This document shows positions 19,353 through 28,589 of a DNA stretch of 64,000 bases, piece by piece. The stretch's first letter is position 1; the number at the start of each line of letters is the position of its first letter. The position numbers and the translations under genes are program-made. Source of the DNA: Acidobacteriota bacterium (lineage in GTDB: Bacteria; Acidobacteriota; Terriglobia; UBA7540); NCBI GenBank assembly GCA_004298155.1, contig SCRD01000012.1, positions 310,001-374,000 on the forward strand. Direction: 5' to 3'. The notes under the pieces are model-generated. The model was not told the DNA's origin, ran no database searches, and saw only the letters and a list, made by a program, of their open reading frames with translations.

Positions 19353-20438
19353 CTAGAAGATCGCCAGGCATGACAGCACGATGATGTATCCCAGCACAAA
19401 CATCCCGAGCCCACTGAAAAACCGCGTAATGCGCCCGAAACCTGCCTTGTAATCAAGGAACGGTACAATCACCCAAACGGCTCCGGCAAAGCCGAATAGC
19501 ATCAGACCCAGAAGTTCGCCGTCAATAAAGGAAACCTTCGATGGCAGATATTTCAGTGTCTGATACATGAATAGGAAGTACCACTCCGGACGTATTCCTG
19601 CCGGCGCTGAGCCAAAAGGATTGGCCTTAACACCAAGCTCCCATGGAAAGATAGCGGCCAGGGCCCCCAGCACGCCCAGTGCCCCGTACCATCCCATGAT
19701 GTCGCGCAGCAGGAAGTTCGGGAAAAAAGGCATGGAGCGCTCCGGCAAATGCCCATCTTCGATCTCTTTCTCCACGCCCGGAGGGACGCTCATTCCGAGT
19801 TTCTGAACCAGCAGCAGATGGAAAGCGAGAAGCAAGGTCGCAATCCCCGGCAGCACAGCAACATGAAAGCCAAAGAAGCGCGTCAGGGTGGCGCCTGTGA
19901 CCTGGTCGCCGCCTCGGAGGAACTCCACGATCCATTTGCCGGCGAAGGGCGTGAAGCCAGCCATGTCCGTGCCCACCTTCGTGGCAAAAAACGCCAGCGT
20001 ATTCCAGGGAAGCAGATACCCGGAGAAGCCAAATGCCAGAACAATGAAAAAAAGGAGCATGCCGCTGACCCAGGTCAGCTCGCGCGGCTTTCGGTACGCT
20101 TTCATGAAAAAGACGCTGAACATGTGGATGAATACGATAAGGATCATCAGGTTCGCAGACCAGCTGTGGATTGAGCGAATCAGCCACCCGAACTGGACCT
20201 GCGTCATGATGAATTGCACGCTTTCAAAAGCGCCGCTGGCCGTTGGCCGGTAGTACATCAGCAGCAGGATCCCGGTGAGGACCTGGATGATAAACAGGAA
20301 GAGGGCCATGCCGCCAAAGTAGTACCAGACAGTGTGGCGATGAATTGGCACTCGCTTGTGACGAAGGAATTCCTCGATTCCATCGCTGCCCATGCGCTCG
20401 TTAAGCCAGTCTAGAGTGCGGCGTTTAAGGTTTGCCAT
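19353..20438 (-). CDS. Cytochrome b (bc1/b6f-type) quinol-oxidising subunit
   Basis: 361 residues from the ATG at 20438, two bases after the Rieske gene stop, which fixes the start. The N-terminal heme-bearing helices include [17 protein letters not shown] and a second His pair in FHVAVLPGI and AFHLLLVQ. The C-terminal half has the Qo-site motif [10 protein letters not shown]. One chain therefore covers both the b6-like and subunit IV-like parts. It oxidises membrane quinol and passes one electron to the Rieske centre and one across the membrane. A neighbouring cytochrome c1 is absent; multiheme cytochromes take its place in the operon. Confidence 0.93.
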   Translation of the reverse strand: MANLKRRTLDWLNERMGSDGIEEFLRHKRVPIHRHTVWYYFGGMALFLFIIQVLTGILLLMYYRPTASGAFESVQFIMTQVQFGWLIRSIHSWSANLMILIVFIHMFSVFFMKAYRKPRELTWVSGMLLFFIVLAFGFSGYLLPWNTLAFFATKVGTDMAGFTPFAGKWIVEFLRGGDQVTGATLTRFFGFHVAVLPGIATLLLAFHLLLVQKLGMSVPPGVEKEIEDGHLPERSMPFFPNFLLRDIMGWYGALGVLGALAAIFPWELGVKANPFGSAPAGIRPEWYFLFMYQTLKYLPSKVSFIDGELLGLMLFGFAGAVWVIVPFLDYKAGFGRITRFFSGLGMFVLGYIIVLSCLAIF

Positions 20439-20440
20439 AA

Positions 20441-21016
20441 TTACGCGTTCCGGACGACAACGATGTCCTCGCCCTGAATGTGAACCTGGTATTGGGCCAG
20501 CGGGCGAGGAGGCGGCCCGCTGACATTGCGGCCCTGCAGGTCGTACATGCCGTTGTGGCACGGACACCAGACTTCGTGAAGATCCGCCCGGTACTGAACG
20601 GTGCAACCGAGGTGAGTGCACACCGCAGTAAACGCCCGGTAATTTCCGTCTGCCGTCCGGATCAATATGGCCGGCTCCGAGCCGAACCTGAAGACCTTCG
20701 CGGCGTTGTTTTTCAGTTCTCCGACCTTGGCGGCAACCACGGAGAGATTGCTCGATTCGCTCACTGGCGGCGGAATCACGTACCGAACGGCCGGATAAAT
20801 AAAAGAGGCGATAGTGGCCACTATTCCGGTGCCCAGAACCAGGTTGACCCAGCGGCGCCCTGTGTCGACCTTCGACTCTCTTGCGCCCTCATCGGGTTTT
20901 CCAGAATCGGACTGAGCCATCATACGATTTGTTCCCCCATTTGTCTTTCGCGCTAATGTCTTTTCCTCTTCGTCACTTAAGTTCGCCGGCACGAAGGCCG
21001 GGACGGATATTCCCAC
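20441..21016 (-). CDS. Rieske iron-sulfur protein of the bc complex
   Basis: 191 residues from a GTG at 21016, seven bases after the pentaheme gene. An alternative ATG at 20923, with GGGGGA upstream, would give 160 residues. One membrane helix (about 56-75) precedes the soluble [2Fe-2S] domain, whose ligands lie in CTHLGC and CPCHNG, followed by the conserved GPPPRPL proline loop. It accepts electrons from quinol bound at cytochrome b and hands them to a c-type cytochrome. The four tightly spaced genes suggest a single complex. Confidence 0.92.
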   Translation of the reverse strand: MGISVPAFVPANLSDEEEKTLARKTNGGTNRMMAQSDSGKPDEGARESKVDTGRRWVNLVLGTGIVATIASFIYPAVRYVIPPPVSESSNLSVVAAKVGELKNNAAKVFRFGSEPAILIRTADGNYRAFTAVCTHLGCTVQYRADLHEVWCPCHNGMYDLQGRNVSGPPPRPLAQYQVHIQGEDIVVVRNA

Positions 21017-21023
21017 CTCAACG

Positions 21024-22139
21024 TCACTCCACGAAACGGCTGAAGCTGAGGAACTTCACTTCCTGCTGCTCCCTGGTTGCAGCGGAGGGCGAATAATAGT
21101 AGTAAAAGTCGGCCTCTACAGTTGAACGAACGCCCTGTGGCACTATGAATGTGAAGGATTCTTTCCGTGTCTCTCCCGGCGCCAAGCGAGTGTCTGATAC
21201 CATTTTTGCCGCCTTGATGAATACCAGATCTTCGCGGTTGAGAACCCTGCCCTGCTGGTCCGCCACCACCCGGCTGAAGATACGCTCCTGTCGCGCCGGT
21301 CTACCACCAAAAGGGAAGGCGCTGACACGGAGTATCAGCTTCCGCAGCGGCGAGCCTGTGGGGACCATGTGGCCAGCTCCCTGATTGGTGACGCTGACTT
21401 CCACGTGGAGCTGGTCTCCGCCATGAGTCACGGAAAGCTGCCCGTGGATAGCTTTGTCCAACTGAGCCAGGGAATGGCTACCGGGCATCTGATGCAGATT
21501 GATGGCTGCGCCCGACGTTCTCTTCACGCGCGGGTCCACAACCTCGCCTTCAACACGGTACATATGGCAGGACTGGCATCCTATGTGCTGCGCAGCGTAA
21601 GGGCCTTTCTGCCATTCGCTATACGTCGTGAGCACCGGAAATCCCAGAGAATTCCGGTACTGATGACAGGTGGCGCAAAGCAAAGAAGACGAGTGGACGG
21701 CGGAGTATGCAGTGCTGTGGGCAGGCGAACTAAGCCCCTTCCATGGCCCCATCTTCACGTTGCCGTACTCCACGATGGCCCTTGGATTGGGGCCGCCCAT
21801 GTCCACGCTCCGGATGGAGTGGCAGTAATCGCAGGTGATCCCCTCCCAACTTACCTTCCGCACCAGACCAAGGTCGCCGGTGACGGCCACTGTTGGTGAA
21901 TGACAACCCAGGCAAACACTCCGCGCGTGGGAGCCCAGATCGTTATTAGCCATCTGGAGAGCATCCTGGAAAAGCCGGCTTTCCATCGCCCGTGAGTGTA
22001 CGGATTCCTTCCACCCCTGCTCGATTGCCCGGTGGCAGTTGCCGCAGAATTCCGCAGTCTCTGGCATCTGGGTTGCTGCTTTTGTAATGGATGGCGTCGC
22101 TATGAGAATGAAAGCAAGCAGGTAGGAACCTTTATGCAT
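21024..22139 (-). CDS. Periplasmic pentaheme cytochrome c
   Basis: 371 residues. A signal peptide (residues 1-21, cleavage near TKA-A) is followed by five CXXCH sites: CGNCH, CLGCH, CDYCH, CATCH and CQSCH, in an arrangement like the cytochrome c554 family. The last 150 residues lack hemes and look like a beta-sandwich domain (GAGHMVPTGSPLRKL, then FYYYYSPS). It is the first gene of the bc-type operon and may be the electron carrier in the place of cytochrome c1, or an oxidoreductase. No enzymatic activity can be assigned. Confidence 0.85.
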   Translation of the reverse strand: MHKGSYLLAFILIATPSITKAATQMPETAEFCGNCHRAIEQGWKESVHSRAMESRLFQDALQMANNDLGSHARSVCLGCHSPTVAVTGDLGLVRKVSWEGITCDYCHSIRSVDMGGPNPRAIVEYGNVKMGPWKGLSSPAHSTAYSAVHSSSLLCATCHQYRNSLGFPVLTTYSEWQKGPYAAQHIGCQSCHMYRVEGEVVDPRVKRTSGAAINLHQMPGSHSLAQLDKAIHGQLSVTHGGDQLHVEVSVTNQGAGHMVPTGSPLRKLILRVSAFPFGGRPARQERIFSRVVADQQGRVLNREDLVFIKAAKMVSDTRLAPGETRKESFTFIVPQGVRSTVEADFYYYYSPSAATREQQEVKFLSFSRFVE

Positions 22140-22566
22140 GGCCTACCTCCCACTGGAATTAAGTGACGCTTCAAACCACCTGTCTGCATAAGATCACTTT
22201 CTCCTCTGCGTGTCTAGTATGTCCTGCAGGTCTTAGCCGGACGGCCGTCAACAGATGCATAGACCCAAAACCCGACTAGCGCTAACTTTGGCCTTGCCCT
22301 GCTCACCGTCCGATTGTCTGCTGACTGAGTGAAAACAAGGCAGTTTTCCCAAAAAACTTCAAGAATCGCAAAGCGATACACCTCTGGCCGGAACACAGCC
22401 ATTTCGCCAGTGAAACGCCGTCAATTTAACGGGAAAGCTGCCACGACGCTGTGATAGCGCTCACATCGCGTAGTGATTAACCGCACAATTATTGGGGTCA
22501 GCTTTCAGATGTTTGAGATAGAAAACAATAAGAAGATAAGTTCAAATACTATATGTGCTGAGGATT
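22140..22566. other. Upstream region of the cytochrome operon
   Basis: About 430 bases with no gene supported on either strand. The region lies between the pentaheme gene start and the 3' end of tRNA-Pro. It should contain the operon promoter, but no clear -35/-10 pair was identified. Confidence 0.4.
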
Positions 22567-22643
22567 TGGTCGGGGCGCGCGGATTCGAACCGCGGACCTC
22601 TTGCGCCCAAGGCAAGCGCGCTACCAGGCTGCGCCACGCCCCG
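22567..22643 (-). tRNA. tRNA-Pro (anticodon UGG)
   Basis: 77 bases on the minus strand including an encoded 3' CCA. The acceptor stem pairs CGGGGCG with CGCCCCG. The D-arm is GCGCAGCCTGGTAGCGC, the anticodon loop CTTGGGC gives anticodon TGG, and the T-arm carries GGTTCGAATCC. It reads CCN proline codons. Confidence 0.95.
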
Positions 22644-23112
22644 ACACGATGGAATGAGCTACGCGAAGCCGTGGTATTTACTGCGACCTCCGCGCCGCTG
22701 ATTGAATTCTATTTTGCCAAGCTTCCTGAATTCAGTCCAGATGATTCTCGAAAAACCAAGGAGAGTGCCGGTTAGGGTCGGTCCAGGCGGGCCCTCAACG
22801 TCGGTTGTTAGCCGGACAAAAACCGGAAATCGCACTTGGACGCACAGCGGCCCAGGCCGGCATGCAATTACTTCCCATTGCAAGCTCTGGCACTCATAAC
22901 AAGCAGGTGATAAAATCCACAAAATACGTCGGCTGGGGTTGCGCTGAGTTGATGTGAAAAGTGAGATCGCATAACCCATTATTCGTTATTATTTGAAAAC
23001 GCCGGGCACCTAGTAGTCTTTACGATCCATCCTTCGATGACGCAGTTTTAGTGGGACCTATCCGAGCCTGTTAACGATTCCTGCACTTCGGGTGCATAAA
23101 AGGAGGATCTCC
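22644..23112. other. Spacer between tRNA-Pro and a membrane-protein gene
   Basis: About 470 bases. No gene was recognised on either strand. It must hold the tRNA promoter and the leader of the next gene, which ends with AAAAGGAGG at 23097-23105. Confidence 0.4.
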
Positions 23113-23796
23113 ATGGCAAACGGCAATCGGGGTTCAATTACGCGTCTGATCGCAATTCCTGCGGTGATTACACTGCTGATCACTTTCCTGCGTCTCGAGG
23201 GTGAACTGAATCACTGGGGGGCGCCCTGGTTCAACAATGCGCCGGGTGGGGGCGGCGCAATTGTGGGTATCAGTTGGCTGCCATTCATTTTCGGGCCCTG
23301 GTTTGCCCTCGACCTTTTGAAAGCCGGAAACGGCTTTGAGAAAGCCAAGAGAGCGTGGGGATACCTCGGCCTGGGGTTCGTTGTTCTGATTGCAAGCGGC
23401 ATCGTCCTGGGCGTGGGAATATCGAAGCAGATGAAGGCGCTCGCAATCGTCGGCTTTGCCGGGATGCTGGTTGCAGCATTTTTGCCTCGTATCGGCTGGC
23501 GGGCGCTCGCCCGGACGCTGATTGCCTATGCCTTTGCCGCCCGCATTCCGGTCCTGATCGTTATGTTTTTTGCCATGCAGGGTAACGGCGGAGCAGGTTG
23601 GGGGACCCACTATGACGCTGTCCCGCCGGGGATGGCGCACCTCCCTTTCTCGCTAAAGTTTCTATTTGAAGCGTTCCTCCCGCAGATGACTCTCTGGATA
23701 GCCTGGACTGTGATTGCTGGAATGCTTGCCGGCATGATTGCAGTAGCCTTGGCCCGGCGCGGCCGGAGTGAGGCTGCTGTTCCGGCGAAAGCGTAA
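23113..23796 (+). CDS. Hypothetical multi-pass membrane protein
   Basis: 227 residues from the ATG at 23113, preceded by AGGAGG. About six hydrophobic segments cover most of the chain (first at about 9-25, last at about 195-217), with a short basic C-terminus. A Gly-rich loop (APGGGGAIVG) follows helix 1. No family was recognised. It stands alone, and its link to the downstream mutase genes (232 bases away) is uncertain. Confidence 0.6.
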   Translation: MANGNRGSITRLIAIPAVITLLITFLRLEGELNHWGAPWFNNAPGGGGAIVGISWLPFIFGPWFALDLLKAGNGFEKAKRAWGYLGLGFVVLIASGIVLGVGISKQMKALAIVGFAGMLVAAFLPRIGWRALARTLIAYAFAARIPVLIVMFFAMQGNGGAGWGTHYDAVPPGMAHLPFSLKFLFEAFLPQMTLWIAWTVIAGMLAGMIAVALARRGRSEAAVPAKA

Positions 23797-24028
23797 GATC
23801 GCCGTGGACGGGCATACCAGGCGTCCGATCCACTGTCGGGGATAGGTCTTGAGGAACGGAGCATGGTTTTGGAGTCGTGTGCGGCGGCTTCCCGGCGCCC
23901 GTCTAAGCCAAAGCAGCGGTCCGGCTGCCTTCTCACCTGATCGCGCCAGGCTGCCACTGAAGCGTGCCGGTTTGACTTCGCCTCTGCTGCCAGAATAAGA
24001 TAGGGCCAGAAAGTGGCGGCCTGCGGCA

Positions 24029-25666
24029 ATGGCAAAGACAATCACGCCAGGCGCACCAAGCGCCGGTCCGAAAAAGGAACAGGGGCGGAAATTCACCACC
24101 CTTTCGGGCGTACCTGTTGAGCCGCTTTATACCGAAAATGACCTCCAGGATTTCAGCTATTCACGCGACCTGGGCGACCCGGGCGAATATCCCTTCACGC
24201 GCGGCATTCACCGCAGCATGTACAACGGCAAGCTGTGGACGATGCGTCAGTTCTCCGGGTTCGGCAGCCCTGAAGACACCAACCAGCGCCTTCACTACCT
24301 TCTGAAGCGTGGCCAGACGGGCCTTTCTATTGCTTTTGACTTGCCTACGCTAATGGGCTATGACTCAGACCATCCACTGGCTGATGGCGAGGTGGGAAAG
24401 TGCGGGGTCGCAGTTTCTTCTCTCGACGATATGGAGACAATGCTTGCGGGACTCCCCCTTGAGCGAGTTTCCACTTCCATGACGATCAACTCCCCGGCAG
24501 CCATGATCTGGGCCATGTACCTGGTGGCCGCGGAAAAGAGCGGAGCGGATTGGAAACATATTTCCGGCACAATCCAGAATGACATTCTGAAAGAATATAT
24601 TGCGCAGAAAGAATATATCTTCCCTCCTGAGCCTTCGATGCGCCTGGTAGTGGATTCCATCATCTTCAGCGCGAAAGAGACGCCGCGCTGGAACCCAATC
24701 TCCATCAGCGGCTATCACATTCGCGAAGCCGGCTCGACTGCCGTACAGGAGCTGGCCTTCACCCTTCGCGATGGAATCGAATACGTTGACTGGGTAAGGC
24801 GCGCCGGCTTGGATGTGGACGAATTTGCGCCGCGTCTGAGCTTCTTCTTCAATTCCCACAATGATCTTTTTGAGGAAGTTGCCAAGTTCCGCGCGGCCCG
24901 CAGGGTCTGGGCCACGGTAATGCGCGAGCGTTACGGCGCAAAAAATCCGCGATCGTGGCTCTGCCGGTTCCATACGCAGACGGCAGGATGCTCCCTGACA
25001 GCCCAGCAGCCTTATAACAATGTAGTGCGAACAGCTATCCAGGCGCTGGCGGGGGTGCTGGGAGGGACCCAGTCACTGCACACCAATTCCCTGGACGAAG
25101 CCTGGGCCCTGCCCACCGAACACGCTGCAACGGTGGCCCTGCGTACTCAACAAGTGATTGCCCATGAAAGTGGCGTGGCCGCCGTGGCCGATCCGCTGGG
25201 CGGCTCGTATTTTCTTGAAAAACTGACGCTTGATACGGAACGTGCCTGCTATGAATATTTTGACAAGATCGACGCCATGGGCGGCATGGTAGCCGCCATC
25301 GAAAAAGGCTTTCCGCAGAAGGAGATCCATGAGGCCGCGTATGCTTATCAGCGCGCCGTCGAGCTGAAGGAAAAGATTGTTGTTGGCGTCAACGAATTCG
25401 TCACTGAAGAGGACCGTCCGGTTGATATTCTGGTGATCGACAAAGGAATTGCAAAACGCCAGCGGGACAAGTTGGCGGCGCTGAAGAAAAAACGTGACAA
25501 CGCCCGCGTTCGGCGATCCCTCGATGCGCTGGGCGGCCGCGCCGAATCCGGCGGAAACCTGATGCCCTGCATTCTGGAATCCGTGCGGGCCTACGCCACG
25601 CTGGGCGAGATGTGCGATGTTCTGCGCAAAGTTTTTGGGACTTACGAAGAGCCCGCATTCCGCTGA
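24029..25666 (+). CDS. B12-dependent acyl-CoA mutase, catalytic subunit; isobutyryl-CoA mutase-like
   Basis: 545 residues with the (beta/alpha)8 barrel that binds the acyl-CoA; the B12 domain is a separate gene 22 bases downstream. Overall it matches methylmalonyl-CoA mutase large subunits ([33 protein letters not shown]). In methylmalonyl-CoA mutase, Tyr89 and Arg207 bind the substrate carboxylate; in isobutyryl-CoA mutase these are Phe80 and Gln198. Here RQFSGFG gives Phe75 and YIAQKEYIF gives Gln193, with the same 118-residue spacing. I therefore infer interconversion of isobutyryl-CoA and n-butyryl-CoA. Automated pipelines would probably call it mcmA. The start ATG has only a weak ribosome site. 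Confidence 0.85.
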   Translation: MAKTITPGAPSAGPKKEQGRKFTTLSGVPVEPLYTENDLQDFSYSRDLGDPGEYPFTRGIHRSMYNGKLWTMRQFSGFGSPEDTNQRLHYLLKRGQTGLSIAFDLPTLMGYDSDHPLADGEVGKCGVAVSSLDDMETMLAGLPLERVSTSMTINSPAAMIWAMYLVAAEKSGADWKHISGTIQNDILKEYIAQKEYIFPPEPSMRLVVDSIIFSAKETPRWNPISISGYHIREAGSTAVQELAFTLRDGIEYVDWVRRAGLDVDEFAPRLSFFFNSHNDLFEEVAKFRAARRVWATVMRERYGAKNPRSWLCRFHTQTAGCSLTAQQPYNNVVRTAIQALAGVLGGTQSLHTNSLDEAWALPTEHAATVALRTQQVIAHESGVAAVADPLGGSYFLEKLTLDTERACYEYFDKIDAMGGMVAAIEKGFPQKEIHEAAYAYQRAVELKEKIVVGVNEFVTEEDRPVDILVIDKGIAKRQRDKLAALKKKRDNARVRRSLDALGGRAESGGNLMPCILESVRAYATLGEMCDVLRKVFGTYEEPAFR

Positions 25667-25688
25667 ATTCAATGATGGGACCAATTGC

Positions 25689-26093
25689 ATGCCTGACCGA
25701 AGGATCCGCGTTATTGTTGCCAAGCCTGGCCTCGACGGGCACGACCGTGGCGCCAAGATTGTGGCCCGCGCTTTGCGAGACGCCGGCATGGAAGTGATTT
25801 ATACGGGCCTGCGCCAGACGCCGGAGCAGATTGTAAATGCCGCCCTGCAGGAAGACGTGGACGCCGTCGGCATTTCGATTCTTTCAGGCGCTCACAACAC
25901 CATCATTCCGCGCGTCTGTCAATTGTTGCGCGAAGCGGGCATGCCGGACGTGCTGGTCATTGTGGGCGGCATCGTCCCGGATGAGGATATCCCCGGACTG
26001 AAGGAGTCCGGAGTGGCAGCGGTCTTCCAGCCCGGCGCCTCCACGCAGGAGATCGTGGATTTTATTCGCAGCCATGTAAAGCAGGCGGTATAA
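25689..26093 (+). CDS. Cobalamin-binding small subunit of the acyl-CoA mutase
   Basis: 134 residues from the ATG at 25689. It is a stand-alone B12-binding Rossmann domain with DGHDRGAK (the DxHxxG cobalt-ligating loop, lower ligand His), then SILSGAHN and GGIVPDEDI as in mutase C-terminal domains. It pairs with the catalytic subunit just upstream to form the heteromeric mutase (IcmA/IcmB or split MCM layout). The longer frame starting inside the upstream gene is not needed. No MeaB-type G-protein chaperone is in the window. Confidence 0.92.
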   Translation: MPDRRIRVIVAKPGLDGHDRGAKIVARALRDAGMEVIYTGLRQTPEQIVNAALQEDVDAVGISILSGAHNTIIPRVCQLLREAGMPDVLVIVGGIVPDEDIPGLKESGVAAVFQPGASTQEIVDFIRSHVKQAV

Positions 26094-26127
26094 CGATCAT
26101 CGCGGACGGAGCCGTAAGGCACCTAAA

Positions 26128-26676
26128 ATGGCCCACGAATTCACGACATCCTATCTGAAAGACTCCATTGATTTGCTCCGCCATTACAAGCGGCTTGCGG
26201 AACGCGCAATGGCCCAAGTTCCCGACGAGGCCTTCGGCCGATCGGTTGGCGAAGGATCTAATTCAATCGCCACTATCGTGAAGCACCTCGCAGGCAATAT
26301 GCGCTCGCGTTTTACCAACTTTCTGACCTCGGACGGAGAAAAGCCGGATCGAAATCGTGACATGGAATTTGAGGCCCCGCCGAATACCCGGGCCGAAGTG
26401 ATGGGATTGTGGGAAACCGGCTGGGAATGCGTCTTTACCGCGCTCACTCCGCTCCAGGAAAGCGATCTTGCTCGAACCGTCTTGATTCGGACGGAGGCCC
26501 ACTCCGTGATGCAGGCGATCAATCGCCAAATCGCCCACTACTGTTCACACATTGGGCAGATCATCTATCTGGCGAAGCATTTTGCCGGGGACCAATGGAA
26601 GGCAGTGACGGTGCCCCGCGGGAAGTCGGCAGAGTTCACTGCAAAGGTGGCGAAGGGCGAGCTTTCGCAGCGGTAA
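26128..26676 (+). CDS. DinB-like four-helix protein (DUF1572 type)
   Basis: 182 residues with the DinB/YfiT helical-bundle pattern: a first helix with KDSIDLLRHYKRL, a metal-type His in IVKHLAGNM, and the C-terminal pair in INRQIAHYCSHIGQIIYLAKH. Members bind divalent metal, and some are thiol-dependent transferases. The true reaction is unknown. It lies 34 bases after the mutase small subunit on the same strand, so it is probably co-transcribed, but no functional link is evident. Confidence 0.75.
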   Translation: MAHEFTTSYLKDSIDLLRHYKRLAERAMAQVPDEAFGRSVGEGSNSIATIVKHLAGNMRSRFTNFLTSDGEKPDRNRDMEFEAPPNTRAEVMGLWETGWECVFTALTPLQESDLARTVLIRTEAHSVMQAINRQIAHYCSHIGQIIYLAKHFAGDQWKAVTVPRGKSAEFTAKVAKGELSQR

Positions 26677-26751
26677 TCGCCGGCGTACGAGATGTGATTA
26701 TTCGCCCCACGGATTTTGCCATAAGCGCACAGCTACAAAGGGCCAACTACA

Positions 26752-28428
26752 TTGCCAGACTCCATCCTCAAAAGCCAGATCAACCTCGACTCGAGGGAGT
26801 TCGAGACTAATACGCGCCGAATGAAAGACCTTGTGGGTGAGGTCCTGAACCAGGAGGAAACCATCCGCGAGGGCGGCGGTGAAGAAGCTGTGGCATACCA
26901 GCACAAGAAGGGGCGCCTGACGGCGCGAGAGCGAATAGCCCTTTTGACCGATCCCGGAAGCGAATTCTTCGAGTTAGGCATTTACGCCGCTTTTGAAATG
27001 TACGAAGAGTGGGGCGGCGCGCCGGCTGCAGGCGTAGTCACCGGGCTCGGGCGGATCCACGGGCGCCTAGCGATGATTGTGGCAAACGATGCTACGGTCA
27101 AAGCCGGAGCGTTCTTTCCCATGACGGCCAAAAAAGTCCTGCGGGCACAGCAGATTGCCATCGACAACCATATTCCCACCGTTTATCTTGTGGACTCGGC
27201 AGGCATCTTTCTGCCGCTTCAGGAGGACGTTTTCCCCGATACCGACGATTTTGGCCGGGTCTTCCGCCACAACGCCGTAATGAGCGCGATGGGGATTCCG
27301 CAGATTACCGCCATCATGGGCATGTGCGTGGCGGGCGGCGCCTACCTGCCGGTGATGTGTGACCACATTCTGATGACGGAAAGCAGTGGACTCTTTCTGG
27401 CCGGGCCCGCCCTGGTGCAGGCTGCCATCGGTCAGAAATCTACCGCGGAGGAACTTGGCGGCGCCAGAATGCACATGCAGATCAGCGGCACCATCGACTT
27501 TCGCGAACGAACCGATGAGAGTTGCATTGCAAAAATTCGAGAATTGGTTGATAGATTCGGGAGCAAACCGCTGGCCCCATTTGACAAAAAGGAAGCGATG
27601 CCGCCAGCTTATCCCGCAGATGAAATCTATGGAGTTTTTGCGAGCGGGCCAAAATCGCAATACGACATGCGTGAGATCCTCGCACGCATTGTCGATGAAA
27701 GCGTCTTTACGGAATACCGTTCAGAGTACGGGCAAACTGTGCTCTGCGGCTATGCGCGGATTGGCGGTTGGGCCGTGGGCATTGTGGCTAATCAGAAGAA
27801 GACCGTCCGTGCAGTTTCCCGCGAGCATGGTGAGAAGAGAATCCATTTTGGCGGCGTGATCTATACGGAATCGGCAGATAAAGCGGCCCGCTTCATCATG
27901 AACTGCAACCAGAACCGGGTCCCGCTCATTTTCTTCCACGACGTAAACGGATTCATGGTAGGCAAAGAAGCTGAATGGAGCGGCATCATCAGGGCCGGGG
28001 CCAAGATGGTGAATGCCGTCTCAAACAGCGTGGTGCCCAAAATCACAGTGATCTGCGGCGGAAGCTTTGGCGCGGGCCACTACGCCATGTGCGGAAAAGC
28101 CTACGATCCCCGGTTCATTTTTGCCTGGCCCACAGCCCGCTACGCCGTGATGAGCGGAGATGCCGCCGCAGACACGCTGGTGGAAATCAAGACGAAACAA
28201 TTGGAGCGCAACGGGAAGAGGTTGAGCGAAGAGGAAAAGCGGGAAATGCTCCAATCAATCCAGAAAACCTATGAACGCCAGACAGACCCGCGCTATGGAG
28301 CAGCACGCTTGTGGGTGGATGCGATCATCGACCCGGCGCAAACTCGAGAAGCGTTGATCTGGGCCCTTGAGGCAGTTTCCATGAACCCTGAGATTAAAGA
28401 ATTCAAGACCGGCGTGCTGCAGACTTGA
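26752..28428 (+). CDS. Acyl-CoA carboxylase carboxyltransferase (beta) subunit, probably methylcrotonoyl-CoA
   Basis: 558 residues with both crotonase-like carboxyltransferase halves. GGGEEAV and KGRLTARERI open the N-domain; CVAGGAYLPVMCDHILM and GGSFGAGHYAMCGKAYDPRF mark the biotin and acyl-CoA pockets. The second motif and the N-terminal INLDSREFETNTRRM resemble methylcrotonoyl-CoA carboxylase beta chains more than propionyl-CoA ones, and an HMG-CoA lyase and a crotonase follow. The biotin carboxylase (alpha) subunit is not in the window. I take the TTG at 26752 (AAAGGG upstream) as start; an ATG at 26821 lacks a ribosome site and would cut the conserved N-terminus. Confidence 0.85.
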   Translation: MPDSILKSQINLDSREFETNTRRMKDLVGEVLNQEETIREGGGEEAVAYQHKKGRLTARERIALLTDPGSEFFELGIYAAFEMYEEWGGAPAAGVVTGLGRIHGRLAMIVANDATVKAGAFFPMTAKKVLRAQQIAIDNHIPTVYLVDSAGIFLPLQEDVFPDTDDFGRVFRHNAVMSAMGIPQITAIMGMCVAGGAYLPVMCDHILMTESSGLFLAGPALVQAAIGQKSTAEELGGARMHMQISGTIDFRERTDESCIAKIRELVDRFGSKPLAPFDKKEAMPPAYPADEIYGVFASGPKSQYDMREILARIVDESVFTEYRSEYGQTVLCGYARIGGWAVGIVANQKKTVRAVSREHGEKRIHFGGVIYTESADKAARFIMNCNQNRVPLIFFHDVNGFMVGKEAEWSGIIRAGAKMVNAVSNSVVPKITVICGGSFGAGHYAMCGKAYDPRFIFAWPTARYAVMSGDAAADTLVEIKTKQLERNGKRLSEEEKREMLQSIQKTYERQTDPRYGAARLWVDAIIDPAQTREALIWALEAVSMNPEIKEFKTGVLQT

Positions 28429-28527
28429 GCGCCCCCAGGCAAAGTCGCAGTAGCATAAAAAAGTACTGTATGAAACGACCATGCGGCACGCCAAGCGAGA
28501 CTGACATAACTGTGACACCTTTGCGCC

Positions 28528-28556
28528 TTGGCGGCTTTTCGTGAGATGGCTACAAT
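28528..28556 (+). promoter_or_regulatory. Sigma70-type promoter before the HMG-CoA lyase gene
   Basis: TTGGCG (28528-28533) and TACAAT (28551-28556) are 17 bases apart. Transcription would begin near 28563, some 27 bases before the ATG. This suggests the lyase-crotonase pair can be transcribed apart from the upstream carboxylase. Confidence 0.5.
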
Positions 28557-28589
28557 TAACGACCAATCGAAAGTTAAGAGGGATAGGGA

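Noticed and set aside
23797-24028. Possible cobalamin riboswitch before the B12-dependent mutase
   Set aside because: I looked for the conserved B12-box pattern on both strands and did not see it; the gap looks unstructured.
24029-26093. Plain methylmalonyl-CoA mutase annotation
   Set aside because: Overall similarity supports it, but the two carboxylate-binding residues are replaced by Phe and Gln, so I prefer an isobutyryl-CoA mutase-like call.
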